The translations under genes and the position numbers were made by a program. Positions 1 to 10,460 of a DNA stretch of 35,181 bases are shown here, piece after piece. Source of the DNA: an uncultured Clostridia bacterium (GTDB taxonomy: Bacteria; Bacillota; Clostridia; TANB77; CAG-508). The notes beneath the pieces were generated by a model. That model was not told the origin of the DNA. It did not search any database and saw only the letters and a list, made by a program, of their open reading frames with translations. Position 1 is the first letter of the stretch, and every line of letters begins with the position of its first letter. The stretch is from the NCBI GenBank assembly GCA_947627485.1, contig CANQWF010000007.1, positions 1-35,181 of the forward strand. Reading direction: 5' to 3'.

Positions 1-29
1 AAAAAATTTTGTGTGGAATGTTTGCGAAG

Positions 30-240
30 CTTTCTTGAATAGGGAAAATCTGCGATTTTTCCTATTCAAGAACAAAGCGACGTAGTCGCCCTTTGTTCTC
101 GCCGATTTGAGTTTGCGACTATAAGGAGCAAATCTCAAAGGCGATAGCGATTATAGCATTTTTGTTGTATAGAAAAATCTTTGATTTTTCCTATACAACA
201 AAAAATCAACCAGATTAATTTCTGATTGATTTTATATCTT
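30..240. repeat. palindromic repeat cluster (family 1)
   Basis: This gene-free stretch is a chain of hairpins. The first pairs TTGAATAGGGAAAATC with its near-complement around 33-69. The second pairs GAACAAAGCGAC with TCGCCCTTTGTTC at 70-99. The third pairs TTTGAGTTTGC with GCAAATCTCAAA at 107-140. A fourth surrounds a TTGTTGTATAG arm at about 163-201, and a fifth is an AAAATCAACCAGA/TCTGATTGATTTT stem at about 203-234. The block CGCCGATTTGAGTTTGC...GATTATAGCATTTTT recurs at 31866-31966, and the first hairpin recurs in part near 20078-20107. I see no coding capacity. The apparent reading frame that runs through here into the tRNA is spurious. Confidence 0.7.
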
Positions 241-271
241 CTGTTCAAAAAAGTTCGAGCAGATACGTCAT

Positions 272-347
272 TGGAGCTTCCAGCCGGAATTGAACCGGCG
301 ACCTCTTGCTTACCACGCAAGTGCTCTACCAACTGAGCTATAGAAGC
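272..347 (-). tRNA. tRNA-Thr (anticodon GGT)
   Basis: Read on the minus strand, this is a complete cloverleaf. The acceptor GCTTCTA pairs with TGGAAGC, the D-arm is GCTC AGTTGGTA GAGC, the anticodon stem CTTGC/GCAAG encloses the loop GTGGTAA, and the T-arm is GCCGG TTCAATT CCGGC. The anticodon is GGT, which reads the threonine codons ACC and ACT. The discriminator base is T and CCA is encoded. The length is 76 nt, which is normal. Confidence 0.96.
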
Positions 348-366
348 ATTTGAATTTTACATTGTT

Positions 367-546
367 TAGGAGACATACCTTAGCAAATGGGGACTTTTAA
401 TAGATTAAGGTAGTCTTTATAAGGTCTGAAGGACACACCTCATCATACGATGCATTCCTCATAGATTGAGGTATGTCTTTACAAGGTTTGAGGGACACAC
501 CTCATCATTCGATGTATTTCTCATAGATTGAGGTATGTCCCTCTTT
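367..546. repeat. three tandem imperfect ~60-bp hairpin units (family 2)
   Basis: There are three successive units of about 60-62 bp. Each starts GGACACACCTCAT (first unit GAGACATACCTTA) and ends AGATTGAGGTATGTC, so each folds as a hairpin. A fourth, dispersed copy lies at 31750-31806 in front of pheS. The last unit ends directly at the sigH stop, so on the minus strand these units lie downstream of sigH and may help end its transcript. Confidence 0.75.
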
Positions 547-1195
547 TTATTGGTCTTCGTTCATTATATTTTTACTTGCTTTCTTCCTTATTCTTTGTAT
601 TGCATTATCAATTGATTTTACTGGAGCATCTAGTTTTTCTGCAATTTTAACATAACTTTCTCCGAGCTGCATATCTTGTCAACACTTTTTTTTCAAAATC
701 GCTTAAATTTTCATCAATTTTATTTCCTACTATTTTATAATATTCTTTTTTTGTTATTGTTTCTAGTGGATCTTCTGCAATTTTAGAATTAAAAAATTCC
801 ATTAAAGATACATCATTATCATTATCATACACAGGTGTACTAAGTGATAGTGAAGAATTTAGTGGCATATGTTTTTGCCTGTTTGAAGTTTTTATTGCAG
901 TAATTAATTGCCTTTCTATACATAAATTAGCAAATGATTTGAAAGAATTCTGCTTATTATCTTCGTAATCCCTTATAGCTTTATATAATCCTATCATTCC
1001 TTCTTGAACTATATCTTCTTTTTCTGCACCTATTATAAAATACTTACTAACTTTAATATTTACAAGTTCTTTATATTTGTTAAATAAGCATTCTAAAGCC
1101 TCTTCATTACCTTTTTTTGCTGAAGATACTAATTCATTATCTGTTTTATTACTTAAATCATCATTCGTATAATAAGCTAACTTTCTTTCAGCCAT
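547..1195 (-). CDS. sigH: RNA polymerase sigma-H factor, interrupted by a CGG +1 frameshift site
   Basis: The product is a sigma-70 family factor of the SigH type, which directs early sporulation and transition-state genes in Firmicutes. Region 2 is recognisable by EDIVQEGMIGLYKAIRDY, and region 4 reads KIAEKLDAPVKSIDNAIQRI. I chose ATG at 1195 because GGAGG lies 9 bases upstream; a TTG further up (1261) would add residues that the family lacks. In the plain frame translation ends soon after residue 177 (GCT CGG AGA ... TAA). Skipping the C of CGG at 664 gives GCT GGA GAA and continues through region 4 to the TAA at 547-549. The total is 215 residues, the usual SigH length. Region 4 is needed for -35 recognition, so the shift must occur for function. 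The identification as SigH rather than a paralogue is fairly sure. Confidence 0.9.
662..664 (-). other. +1 frameshift site, GCT CGGA GAA (sigH)
   Basis: This in-frame CGG is codon 178 of sigH. Zero-frame reading stops after four more codons. Dropping the C gives Gly (GGA) and restores region 4 of the sigma factor. Confidence 0.9.
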
Positions 1196-1271
1196 ATATT
1201 TTTTTGCCTCCGCTTTATCTGATTTTGATTTTATTATATTAGCTAAATGTACTAATGTCAATACTTTGGTA

Positions 1272-1709
1272 TTATTTTTCTAGTATTATTGTAACTGGAC
1301 CATCATTTAATAAACTTACCTTCATATCTGCTCCAAATATACCCTTTTGAACATTTTTTACAGATTCTTTACATTTATTCATGAAATATTCATATAATTC
1401 ATTTGCTACATCTGGATTAGCTGCATTTGTAAAGCTTGGTCTGTTACCTTTTCTGCAATCTGCATATAATGTAAATTGTGAAACTACTAATAACTCTCCA
1501 TCAATATCTTTTATTGATAAATTCATCTTACCATTTTCATCACTAAAAACTCTTAAATTGCATAATTTTTCTGATAGAAAGTCTGCCTGTTCCTTAGTGT
1601 CGCCTTCACCTGCTCCAAATAGTACTAAAAATCCTTTTCCTATTTTTCCTACTATTTTGTTACCTACTTCTACTTTTGCCTCAGTCACTCTTTGTATTAC
1701 TAATTTCAT
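1272..1709 (-). CDS. dtd: D-aminoacyl-tRNA deacylase
   Basis: The enzyme hydrolyses D-amino acids wrongly attached to tRNA, a cytoplasmic proofreading step in translation. The 145-residue length is normal for the Dtd family. The start [16 protein letters not shown], the middle [17 protein letters not shown] (the SQFTL active-site motif) and the C-terminal GPVT motif (the second part of the dimeric active site) are all present. The ATG start has a GGAGG sequence about 6 bases upstream. The gene lies upstream of sigH on the same strand with a gap of 76 bases to the sigH start codon, so cotranscription is likely. It contains no in-frame CGG and is intact. Confidence 0.95.
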   Translation of the reverse strand: MKLVIQRVTEAKVEVGNKIVGKIGKGFLVLFGAGEGDTKEQADFLSEKLCNLRVFSDENGKMNLSIKDIDGELLVVSQFTLYADCRKGNRPSFTNAANPDVANELYEYFMNKCKESVKNVQKGIFGADMKVSLLNDGPVTIILEK

Positions 1710-1733
1710 TCATTACTCCTCCGTGATATATTG

Positions 1734-1982
1734 TTACATATTCATATCAATCTTATATTCTATATCTTCCATAAATGGATATAGTTCTTTTACTGTCTTT
1801 AATGTTACTATTTGAGTTTTAGGATGTGGTCCTTTGCCATTAAATTTTACAATTTCTCTCGAATAACAGTTCTTATTTAGTTTGCTAAGTAAATATCTTG
1901 TACCCATATAAGTATAGTATATTTGATATCCATCTCTTAAATCTTTCCACATTTGTTCAAAACTGTAATCATTATAATCCAT
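1734..1982 (-). CDS. small hypothetical protein, 82 residues
   Basis: I do not recognise this protein. It is soluble, rich in tyrosine and aromatic residues at the N-terminus (MDYNDYSFEQMWKDLRDGYQ), has no membrane segment and no obvious catalytic motif. It starts with ATG behind an AAAGGAG-type ribosome site and sits 24 bases upstream of dtd on the same strand, which supports its being a real gene cotranscribed with dtd. Its character (short, aromatic, a YTYMGTRYLL stretch) resembles small accessory or phage-like proteins, but nothing in the sequence decides this. Confidence 0.6.
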   Translation of the reverse strand: MDYNDYSFEQMWKDLRDGYQIYYTYMGTRYLLSKLNKNCYSREIVKFNGKGPHPKTQIVTLKTVKELYPFMEDIEYKIDMNM

Positions 1983-2003
1983 TTTTTCTCCTTTATAATT
2001 TGA

Positions 2004-2233
2004 TAAATTGTAGTTTGTTTTTTTAAGTTCTTTAGGAAAGGTTATAATTATTTGTTTCCAACGCGAATTCCGTTACTGAAACTGTAAGTTGCTAAAAGCA
2101 ACAACAGTTTCATGTAACGAAAGCTGGATCGCGTAACTGAGAAACAAATAATTATTAACCTTTCCTACGAACTAATTAAACATTTCTAAGAATTCAGGAC
2201 AGTCCCTAGAATTTTCCTCTCACAAACAACAAT

Positions 2234-2236
<3 letters not shown>
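2004..2236. repeat. MITE-like element, long variant (family 3, copy A)
   Basis: The terminal inverted repeats are TAAATTGTAGTTTGT at 2004-2018 and ACAAACAACAATTTA at 2222-2236. Inside, a 25-base arm at 2034-2058 (AGGAAAGGTTATAATT...) is complementary to 2141-2166 with one indel. Within that lie GTTACTGAAACTGT/ACAGTTTCATGTAAC and GTTGCT/AGCAAC hairpins. The right end keeps the family's GGACAGTCCCTAGAATT core, but the central hairpin is deleted. The right terminus provides the ligA stop codon. This fills the gap between ligA and the upstream-coordinate gene; no coding sequence is seen. Confidence 0.8.
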
Positions 2237-4222
<1,986 letters not shown>

Positions 4223-4229
4223 CTAAGTT

Positions 4230-4832
4230 TTAATCTTTTAATAATTCTTTGCCATTTTTTATATAGTCCCAACCTGAGAATATTGTTGCAATAACAGAAA
4301 TTATCATTAATAATGTTGCCAATATATTTATAATTAATTCAATTCCTGATAAATTTCCTTTTATAAATGCTCCAAATATATTTGTCCCATTTATATTTAT
4401 AAACATCAAGATTATTGCTAACATTTGAGTTACTGTTTTTAATTTACCCCAAATACTTGCAGCAATTACTTGTCCACCTTTTTGAGCAGCTATTAATCTA
4501 TATCCTGACACTACAAATTCTCTAAATATTACTATAATTGGTATCCATGCTGGTAGATTACCATCTTCTACTAATATAAGCATTGCAGCAAGTACTAAAA
4601 TTTTATCTGCTAGCGGATCTGCAAATTTTCCAAATGTTGTTATTTGATTATTTTTTCTTGCTAATTTTCCATCTAGATGGTCTGTATATGATGCTATTAT
4701 AAATATTAAATTTATTATTATATATGTAATAGGTACTCCTAATAAATCGCCTTTAACTCCTAAAAATGGAACTATTACCATTAAGGGTACTAATATTATT
4801 CTAAAAATGGTTAGTTTATTAGGTAAATTCAT
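4230..4832 (-). CDS. pgsA: CDP-diacylglycerol-glycerol-3-phosphate 3-phosphatidyltransferase
   Basis: This membrane enzyme makes phosphatidylglycerol phosphate from CDP-diacylglycerol and glycerol 3-phosphate, the committed step to anionic phospholipids. The 200-residue protein carries the CDP-alcohol phosphatidyltransferase signature D-G-x2-A-R-x8-G-x3-D-x3-D (DGKLAR ... GKFADPLAD, around residues 53-75). Several hydrophobic helices flank it, starting with LTIFRIILVPLMVIVPFLG. The ATG start and length fit the family. It lies 16 bases upstream of ligA. Confidence 0.93.
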   Translation of the reverse strand: MNLPNKLTIFRIILVPLMVIVPFLGVKGDLLGVPITYIIINLIFIIASYTDHLDGKLARKNNQITTFGKFADPLADKILVLAAMLILVEDGNLPAWIPIIVIFREFVVSGYRLIAAQKGGQVIAASIWGKLKTVTQMLAIILMFININGTNIFGAFIKGNLSGIELIINILATLLMIISVIATIFSGWDYIKNGKELLKD

Positions 4833-4927
4833 TTTATATTAACACCTCTTGTTTTTGTTTTATTATATAGGATATAACTAAATAAAACAATATATAAATT
4901 TATATTTTTTCTATTCAATAATAAAAT

Positions 4928-4958
4928 GGTTAGTACTCTATTAATTTAAGTACTAACC
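4928..4958 (-). terminator. hairpin terminator after the DUF3048 gene
   Basis: The perfect stem GGTTAGTACT (4928-4937) / AGTACTAACC (4949-4958) has an 11-base loop. On the minus strand it is followed by ATTTTATTATT. It sits just downstream of the DUF3048 gene stop. Confidence 0.65.
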
Positions 4959-4965
4959 TTATAAT

Positions 4966-6078
4966 TTACTCTGCTTCTGTTGTTTGAACGTTTTGTTTTA
5001 TTTGTATATCTGCATTTGTTGGACATATTTGTATAAATGTATTACCATCATTTACTGTAATTTCTTCTCCTGTTTCATATTTGTATACAGTTTGCCCACT
5101 ATGTGATGTTTTTTCCCATTTTATTGGTATTGAATATCCATTTGAAATGTAGTAACCTGTTCCGCTTCCTATATTATCTAGTTCTTGTCTTCCTTTACTT
5201 GACCCATCATTTAGGGCGTAATTATTTACTTTATATACAATTATATTTTTTGCTGTATATTGCTCTCCTGTCTCTAAATCTACATTTGCCTTTCCAGACA
5301 TACTTCTTTTATATACTTTGTTTTCTGTATCATATTCATAACTTGTTGTATGATAGTCAGAATATTTTAAATTTATACTATCTGCTGGTTTAGCTTGAAC
5401 ATTGCCACTAAGATCTATTTCTTCTGCACTGTAGTTTAGTAATAAATCTTTTTCTGTATCTCTTGTATATCCTTTTTCTGTAGCATATTCTTTTGCTTTT
5501 TCTAAATCAACAAATCCTGTATGCTCATATGCTCTATTTAAGCTTCTATCTCTAAAGAATACTGAGCCTTCTAATGCAATTCCGTCTAAGTCATCAATTC
5601 CAGATAATCTTGAATATGCTTGTGGGCTTCCTCCCCAATGTATATATATAGCATCATTTTCTTCTGCATAATCAATAAAATAATGTCTTGCACTTCTAAC
5701 TGATCCTATTTTTGTTGGATAAACATCTTTAAATAGTGCCATCATTCTAGATATTCCGCCTTCAGCTATTATTTCGTATACTAAATATGCATCTTGAAGT
5801 CCACATTGTGGCCATGCTGCATGATTATTATTTATCATTACTGCATAAGGTCTTGTTTTAGAATTTACATTTACTATTTGTACTTGTGGCTCACTAACTT
5901 CTGGAACTGGTTCAGCTGTTGGTTCTGTCGCTTGTCCTTTATTAAATATTTTTAAAGCTACTAATATTCCAACTATCACTATTAGTACTACTAAAATAAT
6001 AATTAAAACTTTTAATCCTACCTTTTTTTGTTTTTTATTTTTTGTTCTCGCTTTTTTTTCTCTTCTTCCTTCTCCCAT
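4966..6078 (-). CDS. DUF3048 domain (YerB-like) membrane-anchored protein
   Basis: This is a predicted extracytoplasmic protein of 370 residues. A basic N-terminus (GRREKKARTKNKKQKK) is followed by one transmembrane helix (VLIIILVVLIVIVGILVAL, about residues 24-42). A low-complexity linker rich in Pro, Glu and Val comes next, then a DUF3048 domain opening with RPYAVMINNNHAAWPQCG and AYLVYEIIAEGGISRMMALF. YerB of Bacillus belongs to this family; the function is not firmly known. No lipobox cysteine is visible, so the anchor is the helix. It ends before a terminator and follows ybeY by 17 bases on the same strand. Confidence 0.85.
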   Translation of the reverse strand: MGEGRREKKARTKNKKQKKVGLKVLIIILVVLIVIVGILVALKIFNKGQATEPTAEPVPEVSEPQVQIVNVNSKTRPYAVMINNNHAAWPQCGLQDAYLVYEIIAEGGISRMMALFKDVYPTKIGSVRSARHYFIDYAEENDAIYIHWGGSPQAYSRLSGIDDLDGIALEGSVFFRDRSLNRAYEHTGFVDLEKAKEYATEKGYTRDTEKDLLLNYSAEEIDLSGNVQAKPADSINLKYSDYHTTSYEYDTENKVYKRSMSGKANVDLETGEQYTAKNIIVYKVNNYALNDGSSKGRQELDNIGSGTGYYISNGYSIPIKWEKTSHSGQTVYKYETGEEITVNDGNTFIQICPTNADIQIKQNVQTTEAE

Positions 6079-6095
6079 ATCTTTTCATTCCCTTT

Positions 6096-6560
6096 CTATT
6101 TTAATATTTTTAATTTTTGAAGTATATTTTCTTCTTTTTGTCTCATCACTATTTTATCTTGTTCTTTAATGTGATCATATCCCATTAAATGATAAAAGCC
6201 ATGTACTGCCATATATGCAAGTTCCCTTTCAAAGCTATGCTCATACTCTACTGCTTGCTGTTTTACTCTTTCTATAGATATTACAATATCTCCTAAAACA
6301 TCTTGATTTGTTTCTTTTCTATTGTTTAATTCATCTTTTTCAAACATTGGAAAAGAAAGTACATCTGTTTCTTTATCTATATTTCTAAATTCTTTGTTCA
6401 TTTCTTTTATATTACTTGGATTAGTAAGAACTATATTCACATATAAATTCTTATCTAATAAGCCTTCTTCTTCAAAGCATTTTTTTAATATTTTAGTTAA
6501 TATTTTAATATATTCTTCATTTTCATTTATATCTAAAAAATTAATTTCAGCTATATTCAT
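6096..6560 (-). CDS. ybeY: endoribonuclease YbeY
   Basis: YbeY is a metal-dependent endoribonuclease that takes part in 16S rRNA maturation and ribosome quality control. The C-terminal zinc motif H-x3-H-x5-H is clear (HGFYHLMGYDH), preceded by the FRNIDKETDVLSFPM segment typical of the family. The 154-residue length is normal. It starts 13 bases after the unknown 401-residue gene. In most Clostridia yqfC-yqfD-phoH-ybeY are contiguous; here phoH is missing and the unknown gene occupies its place. Confidence 0.94.
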   Translation of the reverse strand: MNIAEINFLDINENEEYIKILTKILKKCFEEEGLLDKNLYVNIVLTNPSNIKEMNKEFRNIDKETDVLSFPMFEKDELNNRKETNQDVLGDIVISIERVKQQAVEYEHSFERELAYMAVHGFYHLMGYDHIKEQDKIVMRQKEENILQKLKILK

Positions 6561-6573
6561 TTACATTTTACCT

Positions 6574-7779
6574 CTATGCTATTTTTTTGTAACTTCCTAT
6601 TGTTGTTTTATAACTATTCTTTATCTGTCTTATTGCACCTAATTCAACTAATTTTTGTTTGATTTCTTTTATAATTTTTGAATAATCCTTTTTACTTTGA
6701 TTAAGTTTCTTTATATCATTTTTTAAGAATAAGATTTGTTTTTGTTTTAATTTTTCTTTTGAATCTTCTATTTTGTTTATTTTATTATATTTATCCCAAA
6801 ATTCTTTATATTCTTCTTTTTCTTCAGGTTTGTCCCAATATACTTTTGTTGATAATAATCTTACATTATAGTCTTCTATTAATTCTGTTAATAAATCAAA
6901 TGTTCTATCTTTTTTTATCTTGCTATCTGGTTTTAATAGTAAGTTCCTAGTATTTTTTATTAGTTTTATATAACATTGCTCTGCTGCAATTAACGGCAGA
7001 CTATGTGTAAATAAATATCTGCTTATACCTAATAAAAGCATTTTTCTTTTAATTTTATCTCTTTCATCTAATTTGCCAACTAATAAACTTTCATATTTTT
7101 CATAATCGTTAACAATATTTTTGTATTCATCATTTTGATTAAGCCTTAATTTAATTGGTAATATCTCAGATATGTATGTTTCTAATGTACTAAATATTTT
7201 ATCATATATGCTATCTATAGATTCTACTTTACTGCTAAATGTATCTGCTAATTGAACAGAGTAATTTTTTAATAGTCCCTTATATAAAGAATCCATCTTT
7301 GATACATAAAATTTATTATATTTTTCTATTGTAGATTCTTTCTTTAAATTAGTAACAGATTCATAATCTATTTTTAGTAAATACTCTTGTTTTTTATATT
7401 TATATTCTAAATATTGATTTTCTTTTAAGCTAACAATTAAATAGTATTTGCTTAATGCATCTTTCTCAAAATTAGATGCTGTGCCATTTTTAACTTTTTT
7501 ATATACAGAATCCATTATATATTTGTCTATTGACTCAAGATATAAACTATAAATATCTTCATATTTTTTTAGTAAATTTTCTTTTCTTTCTATATCATCT
7601 TCTTCTATTGCTGTTGTATAATTGCAATATGCTTTTATTAGATTGTTTCTTTTCATTGAAATCATTATATTATTTATGCCAACTCTAGTTGGTATAAGTA
7701 TTTTTGTAATAGTGCTACTTATTTTTGAAAAGAATGTTTTGTTTGTATCCAATACCCTTAGGCTCTTTTGTTCCATCAT
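6574..7779 (-). CDS. unknown 401-residue helical protein
   Basis: I do not recognise this protein. It is strongly charged and probably almost all alpha-helical, with Lys-, Glu- and Tyr-rich stretches (KENLLKKYEDIYSLYLESIDKYI; KEKLKQKQILFLKNDIKKL) suggesting coiled coil. One moderately hydrophobic segment (MLLLGISRYLFTHSLPLIAAEQ, about residue 255) could touch a membrane. No signal peptide and no catalytic motif is visible. The start follows GGAGG; two ATGs are adjacent. It lies between yqfD and ybeY, the usual place of phoH, in what looks like one operon, so a role tied to sporulation or RNA metabolism is possible but only inferred. Confidence 0.75.
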   Translation of the reverse strand: MMEQKSLRVLDTNKTFFSKISSTITKILIPTRVGINNIMISMKRNNLIKAYCNYTTAIEEDDIERKENLLKKYEDIYSLYLESIDKYIMDSVYKKVKNGTASNFEKDALSKYYLIVSLKENQYLEYKYKKQEYLLKIDYESVTNLKKESTIEKYNKFYVSKMDSLYKGLLKNYSVQLADTFSSKVESIDSIYDKIFSTLETYISEILPIKLRLNQNDEYKNIVNDYEKYESLLVGKLDERDKIKRKMLLLGISRYLFTHSLPLIAAEQCYIKLIKNTRNLLLKPDSKIKKDRTFDLLTELIEDYNVRLLSTKVYWDKPEEKEEYKEFWDKYNKINKIEDSKEKLKQKQILFLKNDIKKLNQSKKDYSKIIKEIKQKLVELGAIRQIKNSYKTTIGSYKKIA

Positions 7780-7826
7780 AAAACCCCTCCATTCGAGCTG
7801 TTCGCTCTAACAAATTCTTATAGATT

Positions 7827-9011
7827 TTAAAATATTATTTTTTCTTTAACACCTATATTTTCGAGCACTTCATATATGACTTCCACTTCTATATACCCTT
7901 CATTTGGATATACATTAACTTGTTTATTTATAATGTTATCTTTATTTTCTATTTCTTGTTCTAAAGAATCACTTAACTCTTTTGTTGCGATTTCTGTAAG
8001 TTCTTCTTCCGTATATGTTTTAGGCTGTTTGTAATACTCAAAATTTGTTGTTTTTATTATTTCGATTGGTAAATAGAAGTTTGAAAATAGCATTAATTTT
8101 TTACTCTCATTTATTGTATCATAATTTTCAAATTTTGAAAGGGTTTTATACAAATTTATTTTAAAATTATTTAAATTTAATGTATACTTTTTTTCCGTAG
8201 CCCCTGTGGGAACTTGGATTTCTTGATTTAAATAAAATTTTTCTTTTTTTGAATACCAAACTTTTGCTTCTATATCTGCTGATGAGTGTACATATCTAAT
8301 TCCTGTATATTTACCTTCCATATATCCTGAAACTAATATATCTCCTTCTTTTACTATGTCCCCTACACTTACGGATGCTGTACCATTCTGAACATTTATT
8401 TTTGTTATGCTTGCATTTTTATTAGATACAATATTACAATATTCATCTTCTTGTATAATCTCAGGTGCTTTATCTGTTTCTTTTATTTCCACTATTGCAT
8501 TTGTACCTTTCATATTAATTCCAATCCAAGCTATATCTTCTCTTAATAATCTAACTTTATTTATAACTAAATCTGTATCAATTCTATTTTTATTACTTCC
8601 TATTTTTAATCCATTTTGATTAAGTACTTCAATTATTTCTTCTTTGCTTATTTTAGTGTTTCCTTTAACTTCTATATTCCAAACAAAATTAGAAGTTGCA
8701 ATTAATCCTATTATAATTAATATAAAAAATCCTATAAATATTTTTCTTTTTCTATATTTATGAAGTACGAATGGTAATCCTTTTTTATTTTCTATTTTTA
8801 TCTTAGATTTTGTTTTTTTTGCAACTTCTTTTAACCTTTTATAATCATTTATACTTATATTAGCATATAAAATTGTTGATTTTTTTCTTTTTATATTCCA
8901 TAAAAATATCTTTTTACTAATACATATATTTATAAATCTTTCTAAAAAATAACTTTCTACTTTTATATTAACATATCCAGTAATGTAATTTAACCAAATT
9001 TTTAACAACAA
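7827..9011 (-). CDS. yqfD: sporulation protein YqfD
   Basis: YqfD is a membrane protein made in the mother cell and required for efficient sporulation (Bacillus SpoIV-class phenotype). The protein has a basic stretch (HKYRKRK) before a transmembrane helix (IFIGFFILIIIGLIATSNFVW, about residues 92-112). A large extracytoplasmic domain follows, with the family segments IEVKGNTKISKEEI and ENDIV-like GDIVKEGDILVSGYMEG. The reading frame opens with GTG at 9017, but AAAGGAAG is best spaced for TTG at 9011, so I prefer that; the difference is two residues. It directly follows yqfC (15-base gap). Confidence 0.9.
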   Translation of the reverse strand: MLLKIWLNYITGYVNIKVESYFLERFINICISKKIFLWNIKRKKSTILYANISINDYKRLKEVAKKTKSKIKIENKKGLPFVLHKYRKRKIFIGFFILIIIGLIATSNFVWNIEVKGNTKISKEEIIEVLNQNGLKIGSNKNRIDTDLVINKVRLLREDIAWIGINMKGTNAIVEIKETDKAPEIIQEDEYCNIVSNKNASITKINVQNGTASVSVGDIVKEGDILVSGYMEGKYTGIRYVHSSADIEAKVWYSKKEKFYLNQEIQVPTGATEKKYTLNLNNFKINLYKTLSKFENYDTINESKKLMLFSNFYLPIEIIKTTNFEYYKQPKTYTEEELTEIATKELSDSLEQEIENKDNIINKQVNVYPNEGYIEVEVIYEVLENIGVKEKIIF

Positions 9012-9025
9012 GTACACTTCCTTTA

Positions 9026-9337
9026 TTAATCAGTTTCTTCTATATTATCATCTAATATCCTATCTATATCAAAGCTATCTATTTTGCCTTTAACAGATAT
9101 ATCGTCTTCAGTAACTTGTTCTAGACTTAAATTAAATCCATTTATATTGATATTTCCAATACTGGTACTTATCTTTATATAAAACTCTTCATATTCTAAA
9201 ATTCCTTTATAGTTTTCTATTAGCATTTCGTCAAATCCTATAATTGTTATTTTAGGATTGTTATCAGAAATTTCCCTAGGTACTTCTAGAATTCTATTTA
9301 CTTTATCTGTAATTTTACTGTTTTTCTTTTTTTTCAT
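9026..9337 (-). CDS. yqfC: sporulation protein YqfC
   Basis: YqfC is a small protein of the YabP/YqfC family, part of the sigma-E regulon in Bacillus, and always found next to yqfD. The 103 residues include the family pattern EVPREISDNNPKITIIGFDE near the N-terminus and ISTSIGNININGFNLSLEQV in the middle, ending in an acidic tail (DIDRILDDNIEETD). ATG at 9337 has a GGAG ribosome site upstream. A MITE-like element separates it from pdaA. Confidence 0.9.
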   Translation of the reverse strand: MKKKKNSKITDKVNRILEVPREISDNNPKITIIGFDEMLIENYKGILEYEEFYIKISTSIGNININGFNLSLEQVTEDDISVKGKIDSFDIDRILDDNIEETD

Positions 9338-9349
9338 TGCACTCTCCTC

Positions 9350-9461
9350 TAAATTGTAGTTTGTTCCGTGTTCGGAAAATTCAGGACAGTCCCAAAAATC
9401 CCCAAAATTGGTGATTTTTAGGGACAGTCCCTAGAATTTTCCTCTCACAAACAACAATTTA
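9350..9461. repeat. MITE-like element (family 3, copy B)
   Basis: The terminal repeats are TAAATTGTAGTTTGT at 9350-9364 and ACAAACAACAATTTA ending at 9461. The core is an inverted repeat, AGGACAGTCCCAAAAATC against GATTTTTAGGGACAGTCCC, around CCCCAAAATTGGT. The right terminus contains the pdaA stop codon. Confidence 0.85.
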
Positions 9462-10274
9462 TCTTTTAAATTCATCTAATGTTTTAAATTCATAGCCCAT
9501 TTCTTTTATTTCTTTTATACAGCTGTCTAAAATATTTGAGTTGTCTACAGAATTTGCATGTAATAATATGATAGCTCCATTATGAATATTAGAAATCACT
9601 TTATCTTTTCCATATGTTTCTCTTCCTTGTTTATTTTCATCCCAATCATCATATGCTAAACTCCACATTGTTGTTTTATATCCAAGATCTTTTATTATAC
9701 TTAATGTTCTTTCACTAAATTCTCCCATAGGCGGTCTTATATATTTCATTTCATAATTAAATTTTTCATATACTGTTGTATGTAAATTCATTATTTCTTC
9801 TTTTATTTTTTCATCATCTAAATCTGGCATGCTTTTATGGTTAACTGTATGGTTTCCTACAATATGCCCTTCTTGTATCATTCTTTCAACTAATTCTGGC
9901 TTACTATTTAAATAATGACCTGTTATAAAAAATGCTGCCTTTATATTATTTTCTTTTAATATATCTAATAGTTTTGGAGTATATCCCGCTTCATATCCCT
10001 CATCAAAAGTTAAATAAACATATTTGTCTTCGTTATTTCCCATAGCAATTCCATCATAATTATCTAATATTTTTTTATTATTACTTCCTAAATCTGGTTG
10101 CTTATGATTATCGTTTCTTTTTATCCCCCAACCTATTTTTTTATTAGATAATACTGCTTTAGAACTTGTTGCTACAGTATTTTCATTCAAATTTTTATTT
10201 AGAGTCATAATGCTAAATGTAAATATAAATATGATTGTTCCTAATAATACATAGAATAGTTTTTTGGTTTTCAT
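9459..10274 (-). CDS. pdaA: PdaA-like polysaccharide deacetylase (spore cortex delta-lactam)
   Basis: The protein belongs to the NodB-type polysaccharide deacetylases, closest in pattern to PdaA, which de-N-acetylates muramic acid during spore cortex synthesis. There is an N-terminal signal/anchor helix (LFYVLLGTIIFIFTFSIMTL). The catalytic Asp motif appears as TFDEGYEAGYT, the zinc histidines as HTVNHKS, and the motif-3 arginine as RPPMGEFS; motif 4 ends ILLHANS. Its 271 residues match PdaA. The TAA stop is formed by the end of the MITE-like element at 9350-9461. Neighbouring yqfC/yqfD support a sporulation role. Confidence 0.88.
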   Translation of the reverse strand: MKTKKLFYVLLGTIIFIFTFSIMTLNKNLNENTVATSSKAVLSNKKIGWGIKRNDNHKQPDLGSNNKKILDNYDGIAMGNNEDKYVYLTFDEGYEAGYTPKLLDILKENNIKAAFFITGHYLNSKPELVERMIQEGHIVGNHTVNHKSMPDLDDEKIKEEIMNLHTTVYEKFNYEMKYIRPPMGEFSERTLSIIKDLGYKTTMWSLAYDDWDENKQGRETYGKDKVISNIHNGAIILLHANSVDNSNILDSCIKEIKEMGYEFKTLDEFKR

Positions 10275-10338
10275 ATTTTGCCTCCTACACTAAACATGCT
10301 AAAAAATACCTATAAGCGTCAAATTTATCCTTTTTATA

Positions 10339-10367
10339 TTGACAATATTTTCTTTTTAGATTATATT
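10339..10367 (+). promoter_or_regulatory. sigma-A promoter of the agr regulator genes
   Basis: There is a perfect -35 TTGACA at 10339-10344, a 17-base spacer and -10 TATATT at 10362-10367. The leader contains a small hairpin AATAATGAT/ATCATTATT (about 10405-10425) followed by TTTTTCT, which could act as an attenuator. Confidence 0.7.
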
Positions 10368-10460
10368 ATAATATAATTTGGAAAATTAAGGAATTTTTGT
10401 GTCAAATAATGATTATATCATTATTTTTCTATTTAATTATATTACAGGTAGGTGTCATAT

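Noticed and set aside
135-332. A 65-residue reading frame across the tRNA-Thr gene
   Set aside because: It overlaps the tRNA and palindromic repeats and has the well-known look of tRNA-derived false proteins (GSIPAGS).
367-546. CRISPR array
   Set aside because: The units are about 60 bp, imperfect, internally palindromic and lack unique spacers; no cas genes are present.
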